Origin: Adiantum capillus-veneris
Taxonomy: Eukaryota; Streptophyta; Polypodiopsida; Polypodiales; Pteridaceae
DNA length: 64,000 nucleotides
Assembly: GCA_014529385.2 (NCBI GenBank)
Contig: CM043956.1
Span: 65,126,620-65,190,619, forward strand
Reading direction: 5' to 3'
The position numbers were made by a program, and so were the translations under genes. Below the pieces are notes generated by a model. It was not told where the DNA came from. It worked only from the letters and a program-made list of their open reading frames with translations, and did no database searches. Below are positions 38,364-50,879 of the stretch, one piece after another (positions within the stretch are counted from its first letter, which is position 1; the number at the start of each line of letters is the position of its first letter).

Positions 38364-40530
38364 CCAGCCGCCACCGATGCCATGCAGCGGCTCAACCCCC
38401 AATGTCACTCTTATCTTTCTCTGGTTCACAGCCTACCACACCTACAGCTTTAGGTGGGTTGCATGCAGCCTTTGCCGCTGTGTCAAACAAGCAATTATCT
38501 CTACCGTCGCCATCAACTCAGGCTACCCCCAAGTTTGAGTGGTTGAGCATGGACGATGCCATGCATCCGTCTAATTATCACTCCCTTCTCTCCCGTTCTC
38601 ACACACATGCACTGGAGCCGTCATCGGCCAGTTTTGATTGCAGCTTGGCTCTATTTTTCTCTCATAATTGACGCGCATACACACACACACACACACACCT
38701 ACAAGAAGTCGTAAGTCCATCATCCTCTGCAGTTCGACTCTTTCTCTTTCTCTCCACCATAAACGTTGGCGTCTGTACTACATTATTACCCTCTCGAGTT
38801 TTGTTATTAGCTTGAAATGGTATCTTCAAAGAGTTTCGGCTTTTCCTCGACGATTTGAAAGGCTTCTTGACAACCAGCTGCTTGAGGCTGTGTTTCCTCC
38901 TCGAGCGCACCTTGCGCGGAGCACGATTAGACGAAGAGGAGCCCAATAGCCCCTCTGCATGGTACAGTGGCGAGAATGCCAAGAATATACTGCTAAGCCA
39001 TCCTCTTCACCCTGCCCTTCAATATTGACACCATGCATGGAGGTCATCTACGCCTTCGTTTGCAGTGTTAACCCCCTGCCCCAGTGGGTGTAGTCCAAGG
39101 TGACAGTAAGCGTCGACGCAGCTCTCGGTAAGCCGCCATGCGCATTTGGCAAGCAAATGGTGGTGCTAGATCGACTTGAAGCACACTGGTGCAGCTTTGA
39201 CTCCCTGCTTCTGGACTTCCAATCCTACCTCCTCAGCAGCCAGGCCACAATGACCCTCATCATCTCATCAAGCACCCAGGGATCTTCCTGCGCTACCTGA
39301 CATGGCATGGCAACAATAAGGCCGCTACTCCTATCTGCTACATCTCTCTGTCCGTGTTCTCAAGCCGTGCCTGCAGAGAAAGAATGACCCACCACTAGGC
39401 TCTCAAAGCGAGGACGGGGATTGGCGCAGAGTAGGCCTTCAAAGGCTTCACAAAAGGTTAGGCAATGGCATGATCACATTCTTCCCTTCGCCTGTAATGT
39501 CAGAGGAGCATTCTATTACTGCTTGTGCGGTTGTAGCTCAAGCTTGTACCTCTCATATACACTATTTTTAGGGCTTGCTTTTCTTTGCACGGTTTTCTTC
39601 TCTTGTTATATCAGATGCATTGACGTAGTCATCCACAAGACTACATAACCATTATCCCTTTATATAATAAACTTTAAGCGTTATTATTTAAAGTGCTTCC
39701 AAAAGATGAACCCTTCATTGTGTAGGGTTCTTTTCCTTGAGACATTGCTTGTTGAGCACCTTGCTTGTCAGTGGTGGGGAGAGCTACAATATTTTTTCAT
39801 GCTTGTGATGGGAAGCAGTATTCGAGACAAATCATTTTCCTAACCATACACAGAAAGAGGAAAGTTTAGAAGAATGACTTGTATTTTTTCTCTTTACACT
39901 CCTCTTAAATTTCAAGCGGAATGATTTCTTTTCCTCCTGGTCCTAAGGGGCATTATTGAATTTTCAAGTAACATGATTGTAAGCTGAGACACACTTTCCC
40001 AGGTGGGAAGGGCTGTAGCTTTCAATCTTGTACGGTTTGTGTCTTTTTTTTTGTTTTGCTTTGATATTTGTGTGTCTATATTAAGGAGGAGATAAGCGCT
40101 GCTATGTCCCTTGGTATTTCAGTGTTTGTGTATCCCTTCAAAGATGACCAATGAAAGTAGTTCCTACAGAAGAAAAATTAAAAAAAAATTAAATTAAACA
40201 CGTAATTCTCTTTGAGAGAGCAATGGTGAATATCAAACGTTGGATCAGAGTAATCATAGCAATGTTTGTTGATCGAGTTAGGACTTACAAAAAAATATTT
40301 TTCCTGACTGAAGAAAATAAGGGTACACCTACAGCTCTTTTGCTTTTTTAAGTCAACATTCCAAGATTTTCAGGTATTTAGTACACTACAACTGGTAAAA
40401 CTTTATCAATTTACTTGAAGGAAAGATGGAATCTAGCTCATGTTTTGCTATTTTAGCTAGTTTCAACAACACTGGCAAAATTTTACTAACTTCTAATTTT
40501 CTTGCGACAACAATCAATGGGTTTATATAT
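37177..40530. other. Copia-A interior, left part
   Basis: No gene recognised. Long (TC)n tracts at about 38143-38191 and 38299-38358 produce a spurious 194-codon ORF (38087-38671). The stretch 38400-38600 and 39100-39300 has codon-like texture (for example QMVVLDRLEAHWCSFDSLLL) but no known domain; captured exon fragments are possible. (AC)n at 38681-38698. The right end is TA-rich, where the gypsy element inserted. Confidence 0.4.
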
Positions 40531-42613
40531 TGAGTGGCATAAAATGGTAACCATCTTTTTGCAACATTTCTCAGCCTACTCAACGTCCTCTTCCTCATAT
40601 GTGTATATATTTTTCTACGCTATTAAGTTATCTAGAGTAAATTCCCTCTCTTCGTTTAACCTTTGTGGCGACACATACATTGTACTCTTCCCAAGAATGT
40701 CACCTTAGTCATATATTTATATTACCACCCTTTTCTTTTGCTTTGTAAATAAAAGTAAGCATACAATAACCAACTATATACCCCCAAACTTTCTTACCTC
40801 TTGTGAATTAGTAGTAGAAAAAATAATATATCCATATTCCACTCCATATAGATAAATTCCCATGGAAATCAACTCTCCACTTGTCTTTACCAAAGATTAT
40901 GGTCCCTCTCTACAAGTCTTCTATGTCCCCTACATAGGTGGCCCAATATCTCTTAAGAATATACATATAGTTTCTCTCCTTTCAAAAAGACTCCAATTGT
41001 ATATTCTTTTCACAAGCAAATAATATTGGGCCCTCCTCTATTTGTTTAAGCATCATAGCCTTTTGAAAAAGCATGATTCCCCTTGGATGCATACAAGCAA
41101 AGGGCCCATACAAGAAGATTTTGAAGCAAAAGGTTCCCTAGCCTAGTGTGGACCTTCCAAACCGAATTCCTTGGTGCATGGGCGTGAAGAATAGTCCAAA
41201 TTCATATCAAACATGTTGAGAAGGTCAATTTTGCCTTTTGAAGCATGTCATTCCGAGCTACAGGTAAAAAGTTATGGTCAAAATAGTGTAAATCTGTCAG
41301 ATTCGCAGCAAAAGGGAACTGTAAATCAAGTAAATCAAGAGAGTGAGATCTTATTTTTCCCCTACTCATCTTCTAGAAGAGCAATGAGTGTTCAAGGTCA
41401 CTTGCATGTGATGGGACCAACCTAAAGATGCTTTCTAAATGCCAAGACAGACAAGTTGAGATACCCCGCAGGAGCCACCCGTAGGGCCTCATGGTGGGGC
41501 CCACCTACATTATGCACCCCTATGGAGCCTTCACGGTCTAAAATGATATTTTTGGTGAATAAATAGTCCCTTTTATGTCCAATATTCAATGAGTGGTCAA
41601 AGGACACTTAATTAGGTCTAATCACTTACTCTAATTAAGTGTAGCATAATCCCACTCCTACACAACTATAAATAGCCCCCCTTGGAGAGACTCAAGGACA
41701 CACACACCTATATTTTCAACTTCATGTTGTTTCTTGATCAATAGTAGAGAAAACCCCAACTCTCCCTCTTTCACATCCTCCGTCCTAACCCTCCTCTTTG
41801 GAGGAAGTGCAACTCTATTCTCCACTCTCTCCATTCTACAATCTCTTACTCCATCAACCCAATAAATCATTTGTAGCACCTCAATAACTTGTAAATACAC
41901 CATGATCTCTCTAATGGTTATGTTAATGATCATGAAATCATCTTCAAAAACTTTCAAGTGTCGCAATTCGTGATGGTTAGCCAGCGTCTGTCCTCCCCTT
42001 AAAAGGTGTGCGAGAAATCAAGTAAGTGTTCTATTCTCAATTTACCATTGGTTTGTTTCTCCACACTTATTCAATTGGTCTAAAGAAATTTCTCACTCCA
42101 ACTCTCTTTTGCTTCATTACATATGCATGTGGCTACCTCTCATGGTGATTTTATTTGTGTCACGGCATTGCATAGATGGAGATGAGCTCTCTATGAAAAG
42201 TGTGTTAGTTTGATGTAAGTGATTCTCTTGTGTGTTTGAGAGGCAAGTCTTGCGCGCATGATTTTTTTTTGATGAGTGCTTGAGAGAGGCAGAGTTTGGA
42301 TGTATTATGGGTATTCTTATGGGGAGAAGGTGAATGCTATTCCACAAATTGCATATTTCATTTTGATGCACGGCATTGGGTTGCATAATCGTTGATGGTG
42401 TTCAAGTGTCCAAAGTGTATATAGAGTAAGGGGGTTTTCAAAGTGTGTTGCTTGGGTGGGTGAGTGGAAGTGTTACTTTTTTGATTGGTTTCCTTCTCCA
42501 CTCCCAAAAGAAGGTGGTGCCCCAAGTAGTGTGCGTACCTCTTTACGAACATTTTGTGAGGGTAGGCCCATTGGTTTGGGTTTAGAGGCCCCATTTCAAA
42601 AAGCTCGCCCTCA
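40531..42613 (+). repeat. 5' LTR of Tat-lineage gypsy element
   Basis: 2083 bp, TGAGTGGCATAAAATGG ... AAGCTCGCCCTCA. I counted roughly 20 substitutions against the 3' LTR over its length, that is about 99% identity, indicating a recent insertion. TATA box CTATAAATAG at about 41666. Confidence 0.85.
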
Positions 42614-42670
42614 TAAAGTGGTGCCCCCACTGAGGAACATATTTCCAAGTTACCTTCAAATTCTTTAGTG

Positions 42671-42883
42671 ATGAACAGTGGAGTTCCCATCTATCCATTT
42701 CATTTTGCACAACATATTAGAGTAAATGTTCACATAGATAGAAAAGTCTTTTTCCAGCAACGCATTGTTTTTATGTTTGGTGCAGAAAGACTTAGAGAAA
42801 TACTGGCATCACCCTATCCAATTATACTTCCAATCATCAATTATGAAACTTCTTTTGATGTTCACGTTTTCATTTTGTTTTAA
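42671..42883 (+). CDS. Small leader ORF 1 of Tat element
   Basis: 70-codon ORF between the PBS and gag. No known family. It is clearly related to the ORF at 42967: shared pattern IFGxxRLxEIxAS, then PxILPxIxYE, ending DVxxFIL. It ends FILF-stop. Hydrophobic C-terminal half but no obvious signal peptide. Whether it is translated is unknown; upstream position means it could be read before gag or be spliced. Confidence 0.4.
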   Translation: MNSGVPIYPFHFAQHIRVNVHIDRKVFFQQRIVFMFGAERLREILASPYPIILPIINYETSFDVHVFILF

Positions 42884-42966
42884 AGGCAGGAACAAGGAGT
42901 GGTGAAGGGGTGCTCAAGGGCCATATGAAGGAACGAGGTCTTCAAACCAACAACGAGGAGTAGCAC

Positions 42967-43179
42967 ATGAATCACGATCAAAATAATGAACCTTTTAGGC
43001 CTATTGCTCGGCAATCCATTGATATAATAATTGCAACTAAGTTTAGGTTTCAGTCTATCATAAGGAGGATATTTGGATCCACTCGCCTCAATGAAATCAA
43101 TGCTTCAATTAATCCATTTATTCTACCTATGATAAAGTACGAATTAACAATGGATGTGTACATCTTCATTTTAATGTAA
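42967..43179 (+). CDS. Small leader ORF 2 of Tat element (paralogue of ORF 1)
   Basis: 70-codon ORF about 84 bp after ORF 1 and 85 bp before gag. It aligns end to end with ORF 1 (IFGSTRLNEINAS, FILPMIKYE, DVYIFILM-stop), so the pair arose by tandem duplication and both stayed open. No recognised domain. The retained frame of both copies argues for a protein product rather than chance. Confidence 0.45.
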   Translation: MNHDQNNEPFRPIARQSIDIIIATKFRFQSIIRRIFGSTRLNEINASINPFILPMIKYELTMDVYIFILM

Positions 43180-43263
43180 TCAGAGTTATAGTGTCAATAA
43201 TCTTGTGCGGCCTGTAAGAGAAAAGTTTCTTTATAAAAAGAGATTTAAAAAAGTCTAAACAAA

Positions 43264-44535
43264 ATGTCAAGTTCTTTTCCCACATTCTATGCAAGAAGTG
43301 GAGAAGATGCGCAAGAGTTTCTTGACAACTTGGAGATGGCACATCTCATATCCGGGAGAGATGAAGAGAAAGTAAAGCTACGAGCCTTCCCGTTGGTTCT
43401 AAAAGCAGAAGCTAAAGCATGGTATGAGACCTTGCAACCCCAAATCAAGTCCAATTGGGAGAGACCGCGAGCAAGCTTCCTCTCCAAGTTCGGGCAAGGT
43501 GATACTTCTGAAGGACTATGGAAATGTCTTATTGGGCATAAGCAGGTATCAGTTGAAGACTATCCCTCTTATGAAGCAACCTTTGTCAATCTATGGGGTA
43601 GGTGGGAGGCTACATTAGAAAATCATGGTGGTGCACCTAACTTTCTAAAAAAAGAGAGATTCATGGTTGGCTTGTATCCACTTTTAAAGGCTAAAGTAGA
43701 GCTAAAATTCCCATCCACCTTCGAAGAAGCACGTGAGGTAGCCATCATCAAGTTTAGAAAACTACACTTCCAAGCACATAGAGCAAGGGGTTTGAATGAA
43801 GTGAGTGAGAGGGAGTCTTCACAAACCATGGAAGCACCAATTAGGGCCCCTCTTGCACAATCTTCACAAATAGGAGATAACTCTCAACAAGAGGTTTTAC
43901 AAAGGCTTACTCAACAGCTTGAGAACCTCACTCTGAATCTAGTACAAGGCCTACCTCAACAACGACAACCAAGAGAAGGGAATCGCAATCAACGAAGACA
44001 AGCTCAAGAGTTGCGATGTTGGAATTGCAATGAAATGGGCCATGGCATGTACAATTGTCCACATCCAAGGCGACTTCCGGGAGACATATATCCCCCTAGA
44101 CCGCCTCCTCTCACTGTGCAACAAGAACAAGCTCAAGGCCCACAAATCCTTCTACGACCACCACCACCAGCAAATATACCTCCCGTCCCACATGAGGAGG
44201 AAGAAAGAGGAGTCAACATCATCAAGCTAGAAGAGGTAATAGATGAGCATACTCTAAACTTTGATGTTATGCCGGAAGAAAAACGCACAAGAGCACATGA
44301 TAAGGATGAAGACATGAGAAGTGAAGGAACAAATTCAGCCAGAAGGGACAAGAAGAAGAAGTCAAAGATGGAAGAAGCTGAAAGTAGCAGGAAGAAAAGA
44401 TCAAGGCGAAGGGAAATTGGTATCAACGACTTCCCATTGGGAAAGGAGCTAGAGCCCTACAACATCTTGGAGGATTTACAAACCCAAAGCCAAACATTTC
44501 ATGGCCTCAACTTCTACACCTATCAGCCAAAGTAA
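43264..44535 (+). CDS. gag: Gag protein of Tat element
   Basis: 423 residues. A Retrotrans_gag domain spans about residues 5-170 (FYARSGEDAQEFLDNLE, KAWYETLQPQ, FLKKERFMVGLYP). A CCHC zinc knuckle lies at residues 252-265 (CWNCNEMGHGMYNC), followed by a Pro-rich stretch and a basic Lys/Arg-rich C-terminus. The ATG at 43264 has an A-rich context and starts directly into the domain. Gag forms the virus-like particle and packages RNA. The frame is intact; pol begins in another frame about 20 bp downstream, so gag and pol need frameshifting, splicing or re-initiation. Confidence 0.85.
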   Translation: MSSSFPTFYARSGEDAQEFLDNLEMAHLISGRDEEKVKLRAFPLVLKAEAKAWYETLQPQIKSNWERPRASFLSKFGQGDTSEGLWKCLIGHKQVSVEDYPSYEATFVNLWGRWEATLENHGGAPNFLKKERFMVGLYPLLKAKVELKFPSTFEEAREVAIIKFRKLHFQAHRARGLNEVSERESSQTMEAPIRAPLAQSSQIGDNSQQEVLQRLTQQLENLTLNLVQGLPQQRQPREGNRNQRRQAQELRCWNCNEMGHGMYNCPHPRRLPGDIYPPRPPPLTVQQEQAQGPQILLRPPPPANIPPVPHEEEERGVNIIKLEEVIDEHTLNFDVMPEEKRTRAHDKDEDMRSEGTNSARRDKKKKSKMEEAESSRKKRSRRREIGINDFPLGKELEPYNILEDLQTQSQTFHGLNFYTYQPK

Positions 44536-44552
44536 GAAGGCAATGGCCAAAG

Positions 44553-47500
44553 TTGGTAAGTACAAGAATTCCAAAAAAGAAAGCAAATCTTTCCATTAAG
44601 GTTGTGGCCTCAAAGCTACAAAAAGATGTGGAACCCATTGTGGATGCTTACATAAGGGGTAAAAAGGTGTCTAATGTATATGTTGATGGTGGAGCTCAAA
44701 TGTGTGTGATCACGGAAAAATCAATGAACAAGTTAGGGCTTGGAATTACAAAGTCCTCTAATTGTCAAGCTAGGCTAGCCAACAACTGAAGTGTGAAGTG
44801 TTTGGGGATCATTGAAAATGTAAAAGTCTCTGTATGTAACATAGATGCACAAGTGGATATGTATGTCATGCCAGCTAAGGGGGAGGGCTATCCCATCATC
44901 CTAGGGAGGCCTTGGCTCATTGCTGTGAATGCAGATCAAAAATGGGGAAGTGGTCGTTTGATTCTTAAGAAGGGTCAACCGGTGGTGTATGATTGGCGAG
45001 AAGGAAAGCAACTAGATATCAACTATGAAACCACGGCAGATGAAGAGAGCGAGGAGGAGAGTCCCTACTCAAGTGATGAGGAAGCATCAACCAGTGAATC
45101 AACCAGTGAAGAGGAGTCTTCTTTGGAGGTAATGGGAATTGTATTCAATGCCAACACTCAAGATGTTCCAGTAGAAGAAAAGCCAACAGACAATCACACA
45201 CGAGGGGATGAAAGATGCCACCACCTTGAAGAAGGATTTGAGAAGATGCTTGCAAAAGATCTTACTTGTGAGGAGAAGAGGTCCTACATCAATATGTTAA
45301 GGAGGTATCCCAATTTGTTTATCACTGACTACTCACAAATAAGAGGTGTAGATGTAATAGAGCATCGAATTGAATTGAAACCAGGGACCAAACCCGTGGC
45401 TCAAAAGTTAAGGCGACTAGGATCTGTGCAACAAAAGGCTCTCCTACAGGAAGTAAATCGACTCTTGAAGGCTGGCTTCATCTATCCAGTATCCAACTCT
45501 GAATGGGTATCACCTATTGTAGTCACTCCCAAGAAGAATGGTAAGTGGAGGGTCTGCGTGGATTACAAACCCCTCAACGCTGCGACAAAGAGGGACCACT
45601 TCCCTCTCCCTTTCCAAGATGAAATTTTGAATGAAGTAGCAGGTCACGAATGCTACACTGTGTGTGATGGGTATTCAGGATATTTTCAAATTAGAATAGC
45701 AGAAGAGGACCAACCAAAAACCACCTTCATCACACCTTGGGGATGTTTTGCATTCAGAGTAATGCCTTTTGGGCTCACCAATGCTCCTAGCACCTTCATG
45801 AGATTCACAATATTTGTATTTCAGCCATTCTTTGGAAAATCTATAAGATTCTTTATGGATGATTTCTGTATTTATAGTTGTAGATCACTTCATTGCCAAA
45901 AGGTTGAAGAGGGGCTTAAGAGGCTCCATCAATTTGGGGGACACCTCAACCCAGAGAAGTGTCATATTGGTGAATCTCAGGTGGTTTTGCTAGGCCATGT
46001 GGTTTCTTCACAAGGAATTCAAGTGGATCCCTCTAAAGTAGAGGCCCTTTTGTCATTATCTCCACCAACAACAACAAAGGAGCTAATGACCTTCAACCAC
46101 AAAGTGAGGTACATGTCTCGCTTCATCCATCTCCTAGCAGAAGCCATCGCCCCTTTGCATAGGTTGGCAAGCCAATCTACATTTAAATGGGGGAGGGAAC
46201 ATGCAAAATGTTTTGAGGAAGTGAAGGGCATTCTTAGCTCTCTCCCAATCCTAATGCCACCAGATCCAAAGGAGACTTACTATGTCACTCCAAGTGTAGG
46301 TTTCGAAGCAATTGGTGTTGTTTTGATGCAAAAAGATCCTAAAACATCATACATGAGGCCGATCTATTTTGCAAGCAAGGTGATGACTCCAGCCGAGAAG
46401 GGATACACTGAAATGGAGAAAGTGGTCTTTGCAATCTTGTTTACGGTAAGGAAGTTTCGATCGTATCTTCTCCCTGTGCCATTTGGTTTTCTCACCTTAG
46501 AGCACAATCTACCATATGTAGTACAACACATGAGCCTCTCATCTAGAATAGAAAAGTGGGTGCTTGAACTCCAAGAATTTGAATACACTTTCCTTGTAGA
46601 AGATAGCACAAGAGCAGGACTTGCAGACATTCTCACCTACAAAGTGAGAGAAAGGGAAGGATCGAGACTACAAAGAGAGGAAGGCTCAAAACAGTTCAAA
46701 GTGAAGGAGATTGATAATGCCCATACTTTATGCTTTGACGGAGCCTATCAACGCCAACAAGACAAAGCAGCAGGGGGGATCCTCATTTTAAACCCACAAA
46801 AGGAGGTAATGGTTAGAAAAGGTATCACTCTACCCAATGTTCACTCTAACAATGAGGTTGAGTATGCTGCTCTAACCCTTGGGTTAGAAGAATGCAAAGA
46901 ATTAGGCATACAAAGACTTATTATAAAAGGTGATTCTTTGCTAGTGGTCAGGCAAATCCAAGGGACTTGGAGGTGCAAGAATCGTACATTGTTTGAGTGG
47001 CTTAGTAGTGTAAGAGCTCTGATGAAGGGTTTTAAAGCAACACAGGTACAACACATTGTGAGAACTCATAACAAGGAAGCAGACTTACTCGCAAATGAAA
47101 AGCTTCAAATGGCGGTAGGAGGTGTGAAACTATATGAATCCAAATATCAAGGTCAAGAGGAGCTAAAAGACATTATCTTCTTTCTACAAGCAGGTGAGTG
47201 TCCCAAACACTTAGACAAGGTGCAAAGACATAGACTAGTTAAGAAGGCCACACCTTACCAGTTGATCGGGGATGATTTATATCACAAAGGGAAAGATTTG
47301 GTCTTGAGGAGAGTACCAGGTGTACAAGAGATAGAGAAAATTCTTCTTTCATGTCATGATGATGTCTGTGGTGGTCACTTTTCTCAAGATATTACAAGTA
47401 GGAAGATTTTACAAGTAGGGTTTATTTGGCCGAGCTTACATCGTGATGTCCAATATTGGTGTAAAGCATGTAAGCCATGCCAAATTGCTGGGGATAGACG

Positions 47501-48580
47501 ACTAACATATGAGCCTCGAGTCCCAATAATATCTTATGGCCCTTTTGAAAAGTGGGGTGTGGATGCAATAGGTCCCCTACCTCGTACTTCTACAGGGAAG
47601 GTTTTCATCATCATGGGTGTTGACTACATGACACGATGGGCGGAAGCAACAAGCACAACCCGAATCACAGCTGAAGAGGTATCAAAGTTTATTTTTGATC
47701 ATATTTGTAGTAGGTTTGGAACACCCCTAGAAATCTTATCAGATCGAGGCCCGGGTTTTAGGGCTGACCTTCTGAATGATCTCTTGAGGAGGTTAAAGTG
47801 AAACACCTGCATTCCACACCCTACTATCCTCAATGCAATGGATTGGTGGAAAAAGTGAATGGAATGATATGTAAGATCATTTCTAAACAGGTTGTGGACC
47901 GACCTAATGATTGGGATCGCCATTTGACGGTTGCTCTTTGGGCGTATAGGACATCTTTCAAGGTATCTACCCAATTCACCCCTTTTCATCTAGTTTATGG
48001 ACAGGAAGCACTTCTCCCCATTGAGGTAGAGCTCTCAAGCTTGCGCGTTCTTGCAAGAGTGGCAAAAAAACCAAAGGAGGTCCTACATGAAAGGATCTTA
48101 GATCTCCAACCACTTGAGATAGATAGAGAAGAGTCCATTGATCACTACATCACCAAAGCGACAAGCCAAAGGGATAAAATCAACAAGAAGCTCAAGGGGA
48201 AAGGATTGAAGGAAGGTATGTTGGTTCTTTGCTATGATAACCGACTTGATACTCGACTTGACAAAAAGTCTTTGCAAAGATGGGAGGGACCTTTCATGAT
48301 AAAAACAAAGTTTGAGAATGGTAGTTACAGATTAGCAGATTTATCAGGAAAACTCCAGAAGACCAGAGTCAATGGATGGAGATTAAAGCCCTACTTTCAA
48401 CGTATCAATCCGTTGATAGGCAGTCATCTCCCTACATCGTCTAAGCTCCAAATTGGCATGGCTCCCTTCGGCTTGGCAAATGCTCCCCCTATTTTTAAAG
48501 CTTTGATGTGCAAAGAAGAACCAGACTTGGAATCTGAACATACCCAAGGCAACCCTCCCATGTCCGATTTATGGGATTGA
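44553..48580 (+). pseudogene. pol: Pol polyprotein of Tat element: PR-RT-RH-aRH-INT (two lesions)
   Basis: Protease with a DGGAQMCVI active site and downstream IILGRPWL. Reverse transcriptase at about 45300-45900 (WRVCVDYKPLN, MPFGLTNAPSTF, FFMDDF box at about 45850). RNase H at about 46240-46640, where the usual first Asp (DAS) appears replaced (TPSVGFEAIG). Archaeal-type RNase H at about 46730-47100 with CFDGA, NNEVEYAAL and KGDSLLV acidic residues kept. Integrase has an HHCC finger (about 47350-47500), DAIG, LSDRGPGF and a later Glu, and a GPF module near the end. Lesions are an in-frame TGA at 44787-44789 inside protease and a one-base frame break at about 47798 inside the integrase core. 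No chromodomain is seen. Confidence 0.85.
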
Positions 48581-48717
48581 GGTAATGAAAAGCAGGTCTA
48601 ATGGAGTAAAAGAGTGCATGACACTCCTCCTATTGAAAAAAAAAGAAAAAAAAGAAAAGGAAAAATGACAAGAAAAGAGAAAAAAAAGAAAGAAAAAAAA
48701 AACAGCAACACCGTCCT

Positions 48718-48741
48718 CCTAAAGATATGAATATCTTTAGG
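48718..48741. other. Perfect hairpin before the purine tract of the Tat element
   Basis: CCTAAAGATAT, loop GA, ATATCTTTAGG: an 11-bp perfect stem ending where the polypurine tract (about GGCTTGGGGGAGGG, 48740-48753) begins, about 20 bp from the 3' LTR. It follows an A-rich stretch (48639-48701). Confidence 0.7.
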
Positions 48742-48759
48742 CTTGGGGGAGGGCTAATA

Positions 48760-50841
48760 TGAGTGGCATAAAATGGTAACCATCTTTTTGCAACATTTCT
48801 CAGCCTACTCAACGTCCTCTTCCTCATATGTGTATATATTTTTCTACGCTATTAAGTTATCTAGAGTAAATTCCCTCTCTTCATTTAACCTTTGTGGCGA
48901 CACATACATTGTACTCTTCCCAAGAATGTCACCTTAGTCATATATTTATATTACCACCCTTTTCTTTTGCTTTGTAAATAAAAGTAAGCATACAATAACC
49001 AACTATATACCCCCAAAATTTCTTACCTCTTGTGAATTAGTAGTAGAAAAAATAATATATCCATATTCCACTCCATATAGATAAATTCCCATGGAAATCA
49101 ACTCTCCACTTGTCTTTACCAAAGATTAAGGTCCCTCTCTACAAGTCTTCTATGTCCCCTACATAGGTGGCCCAATATCTCTTAAGAATATACATATAGT
49201 TTCTCTCCTTTCAAAAAGACTCCAATTGTATATTCTTTTCACAAGCAAATAATATTGGGCCCTCCTCTATTTGTTTAAGCATCATAGCCTTTTGAAAAAG
49301 CATGATTCCCCTTGGATGCATACAAGCAAAGGGCCCATACAAGAAGACTTTGAAGCAAAAGGTTCCCTAGCCTAGTGTGGACCTTCCAAACCTAATTCCT
49401 TGGTGCATGGGCGTGAAGAATAGTCCAAATTCATATCAAACATGTTGAGAAGGTCAATTTTGCCTTTTGAAGCATGTCATTCCGAGCTACAGGTAAAAAG
49501 TTATGGTCAAAATAGTGTAAATCTGTCAGATTCGCAGCAAAAGGGAACTGTAAATCAAGTAAATCAAGAGAGTGAGATCTTATTTTTCCCCTACTCATCT
49601 TCTAGAAGAGCAATGAGTGTTCAAGATCACTTGCATGTGATGGGACCAACCTAAAGATGCTTTCTAAATGCCAAGACAGACAAGTTGAGATACCCCGCAG
49701 GAGCCACCCGTAGGGCCTCATGGTGGGGCCCACCTACATTATGCACCCCTATGGAGCCTTCACGGTCTAAAATGATATTTTTGGTGAATAAATAGTCCCT
49801 TTTATGTCCAATATTCAATGAGTGGTCAAAGGACACTTAATTAGGTCTAATCACTTACTCTAATTAAGTGTAGCATAATCCCACTTCTACACAACTATAA
49901 ATAGCCCCCCTTGGAGAGACTCAAGGATACACACACCTATATTTTCAACTTCATGTTGTTTCTTGATCAATAGTAGAGAAAACCCCAACTCTCCCTCTTT
50001 CACATCCTCCCTCCTAACCCTCCTCTTTGGAGGAAGTGCAACTCTATTCTCCACTCTCTCCATTCTACAATCTCTTACTCCATCAACCCAATAAATCATT
50101 TGTAGCACCTCAATAACTTGTAAATACATCATGATCTCTCTCATGGTTATGTTAATGATCATGAAATCATCTTCAAAAACTTTCAAGTGTCGCAATTCGT
50201 GATGGTTAGCCAGCGTCTGTCCTCCCCTTAAAAGGTGTGCGAGAAATCAAGTAAGTGTTCTATTCTCAATTTACCATTGGTTTGTTTCTCCACACTTATT
50301 CAATTGGTCTAAAGAAATTTCTCACTCCAACTCTCTTTTGCTTCATTACATATGCATGTGGCCACCTCTCATGGTGATTTTATTTGTGTCACGGCATTGC
50401 ATAGATGGAGATGAGCTCTCTATGCAAAGTGTGTTAGTTTGACGTAAGTGATTCTCTTGTGTGTTTGAGAGGCAAGTCTTGAGCGCATAATTTTTTTTTT
50501 GATGAGTGCTTGAGAGAGGCAGAGTTTGGATGTATTATGGGTATTCTTATAGGGAGAAGGTGAATGCTATTCCACAAATTGCATATTTCATTTTGATGCA
50601 CGGCATTGGGTTGCATAATCGTTGATGGTGTTCAAGTGTCCAAAGTGTATATAGAGTAAGGGGGTTTTCAAAGTGTGTTGCTTGGGTGGGTGAGTGCAAG
50701 TGTTATTTTTTTTATTGGTTTCCTTCTCCACTCCCAAAAGAAGGTGGTGCCCCAAGTAGTGTGCGTACCTCTTTACGAACATTTTGTGAGGGTAGGCCCA
50801 TTGGTTTGGGTTTAGAGGCCCCATTTCAAAAAGCTCGCCCT

Positions 50842-50843
<2 letters not shown>
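48760..50843 (+). repeat. 3' LTR of Tat-lineage gypsy element
   Basis: 2084 bp, TGAGTGGCATAAAATGG ... GCTCGCCCTCA, about 99% identical to the 5' LTR. TATA box at about 49896. Directly followed by (TA)n 50844-50878. Confidence 0.85.

Positions 50844-50878
<35 letters not shown>

Positions 50879-50879
<1 letters not shown>

Larger units (their letters stand above)
40531..50843 (+). mobile_element. Tat-lineage Ty3/gypsy LTR retrotransposon (nearly intact)
   Basis: 10.3-kb element: LTR, PBS-like TGGTGCCCCCACTGAGG (about 42620), two small leader ORFs, gag, protease, reverse transcriptase, RNase H, a second archaeal-type RNase H, integrase, hairpin, purine tract and LTR. The extra RNase H before integrase is the hallmark of the plant Tat lineage. 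It inserted in TA-rich DNA of copia-A; flanking TATAT/ATATA fits a 5-bp duplication but is ambiguous because of the (TA)n at 50844-50878. Two lesions interrupt pol. Confidence 0.85.

Noticed and set aside
38087-38671. 194-codon ORF
   Set aside because: It is mostly translated (TC)n microsatellite, with no domain; same for ORFs at 6156-6512 and 61391-61603.
42117-42690. Minus-strand ORFs in the Tat LTRs (also 50434-50824, 41658-41966, 49887-50195)
   Set aside because: They occur identically in both LTRs, oppose the element's transcription and show no domain; chance frames in an LTR.
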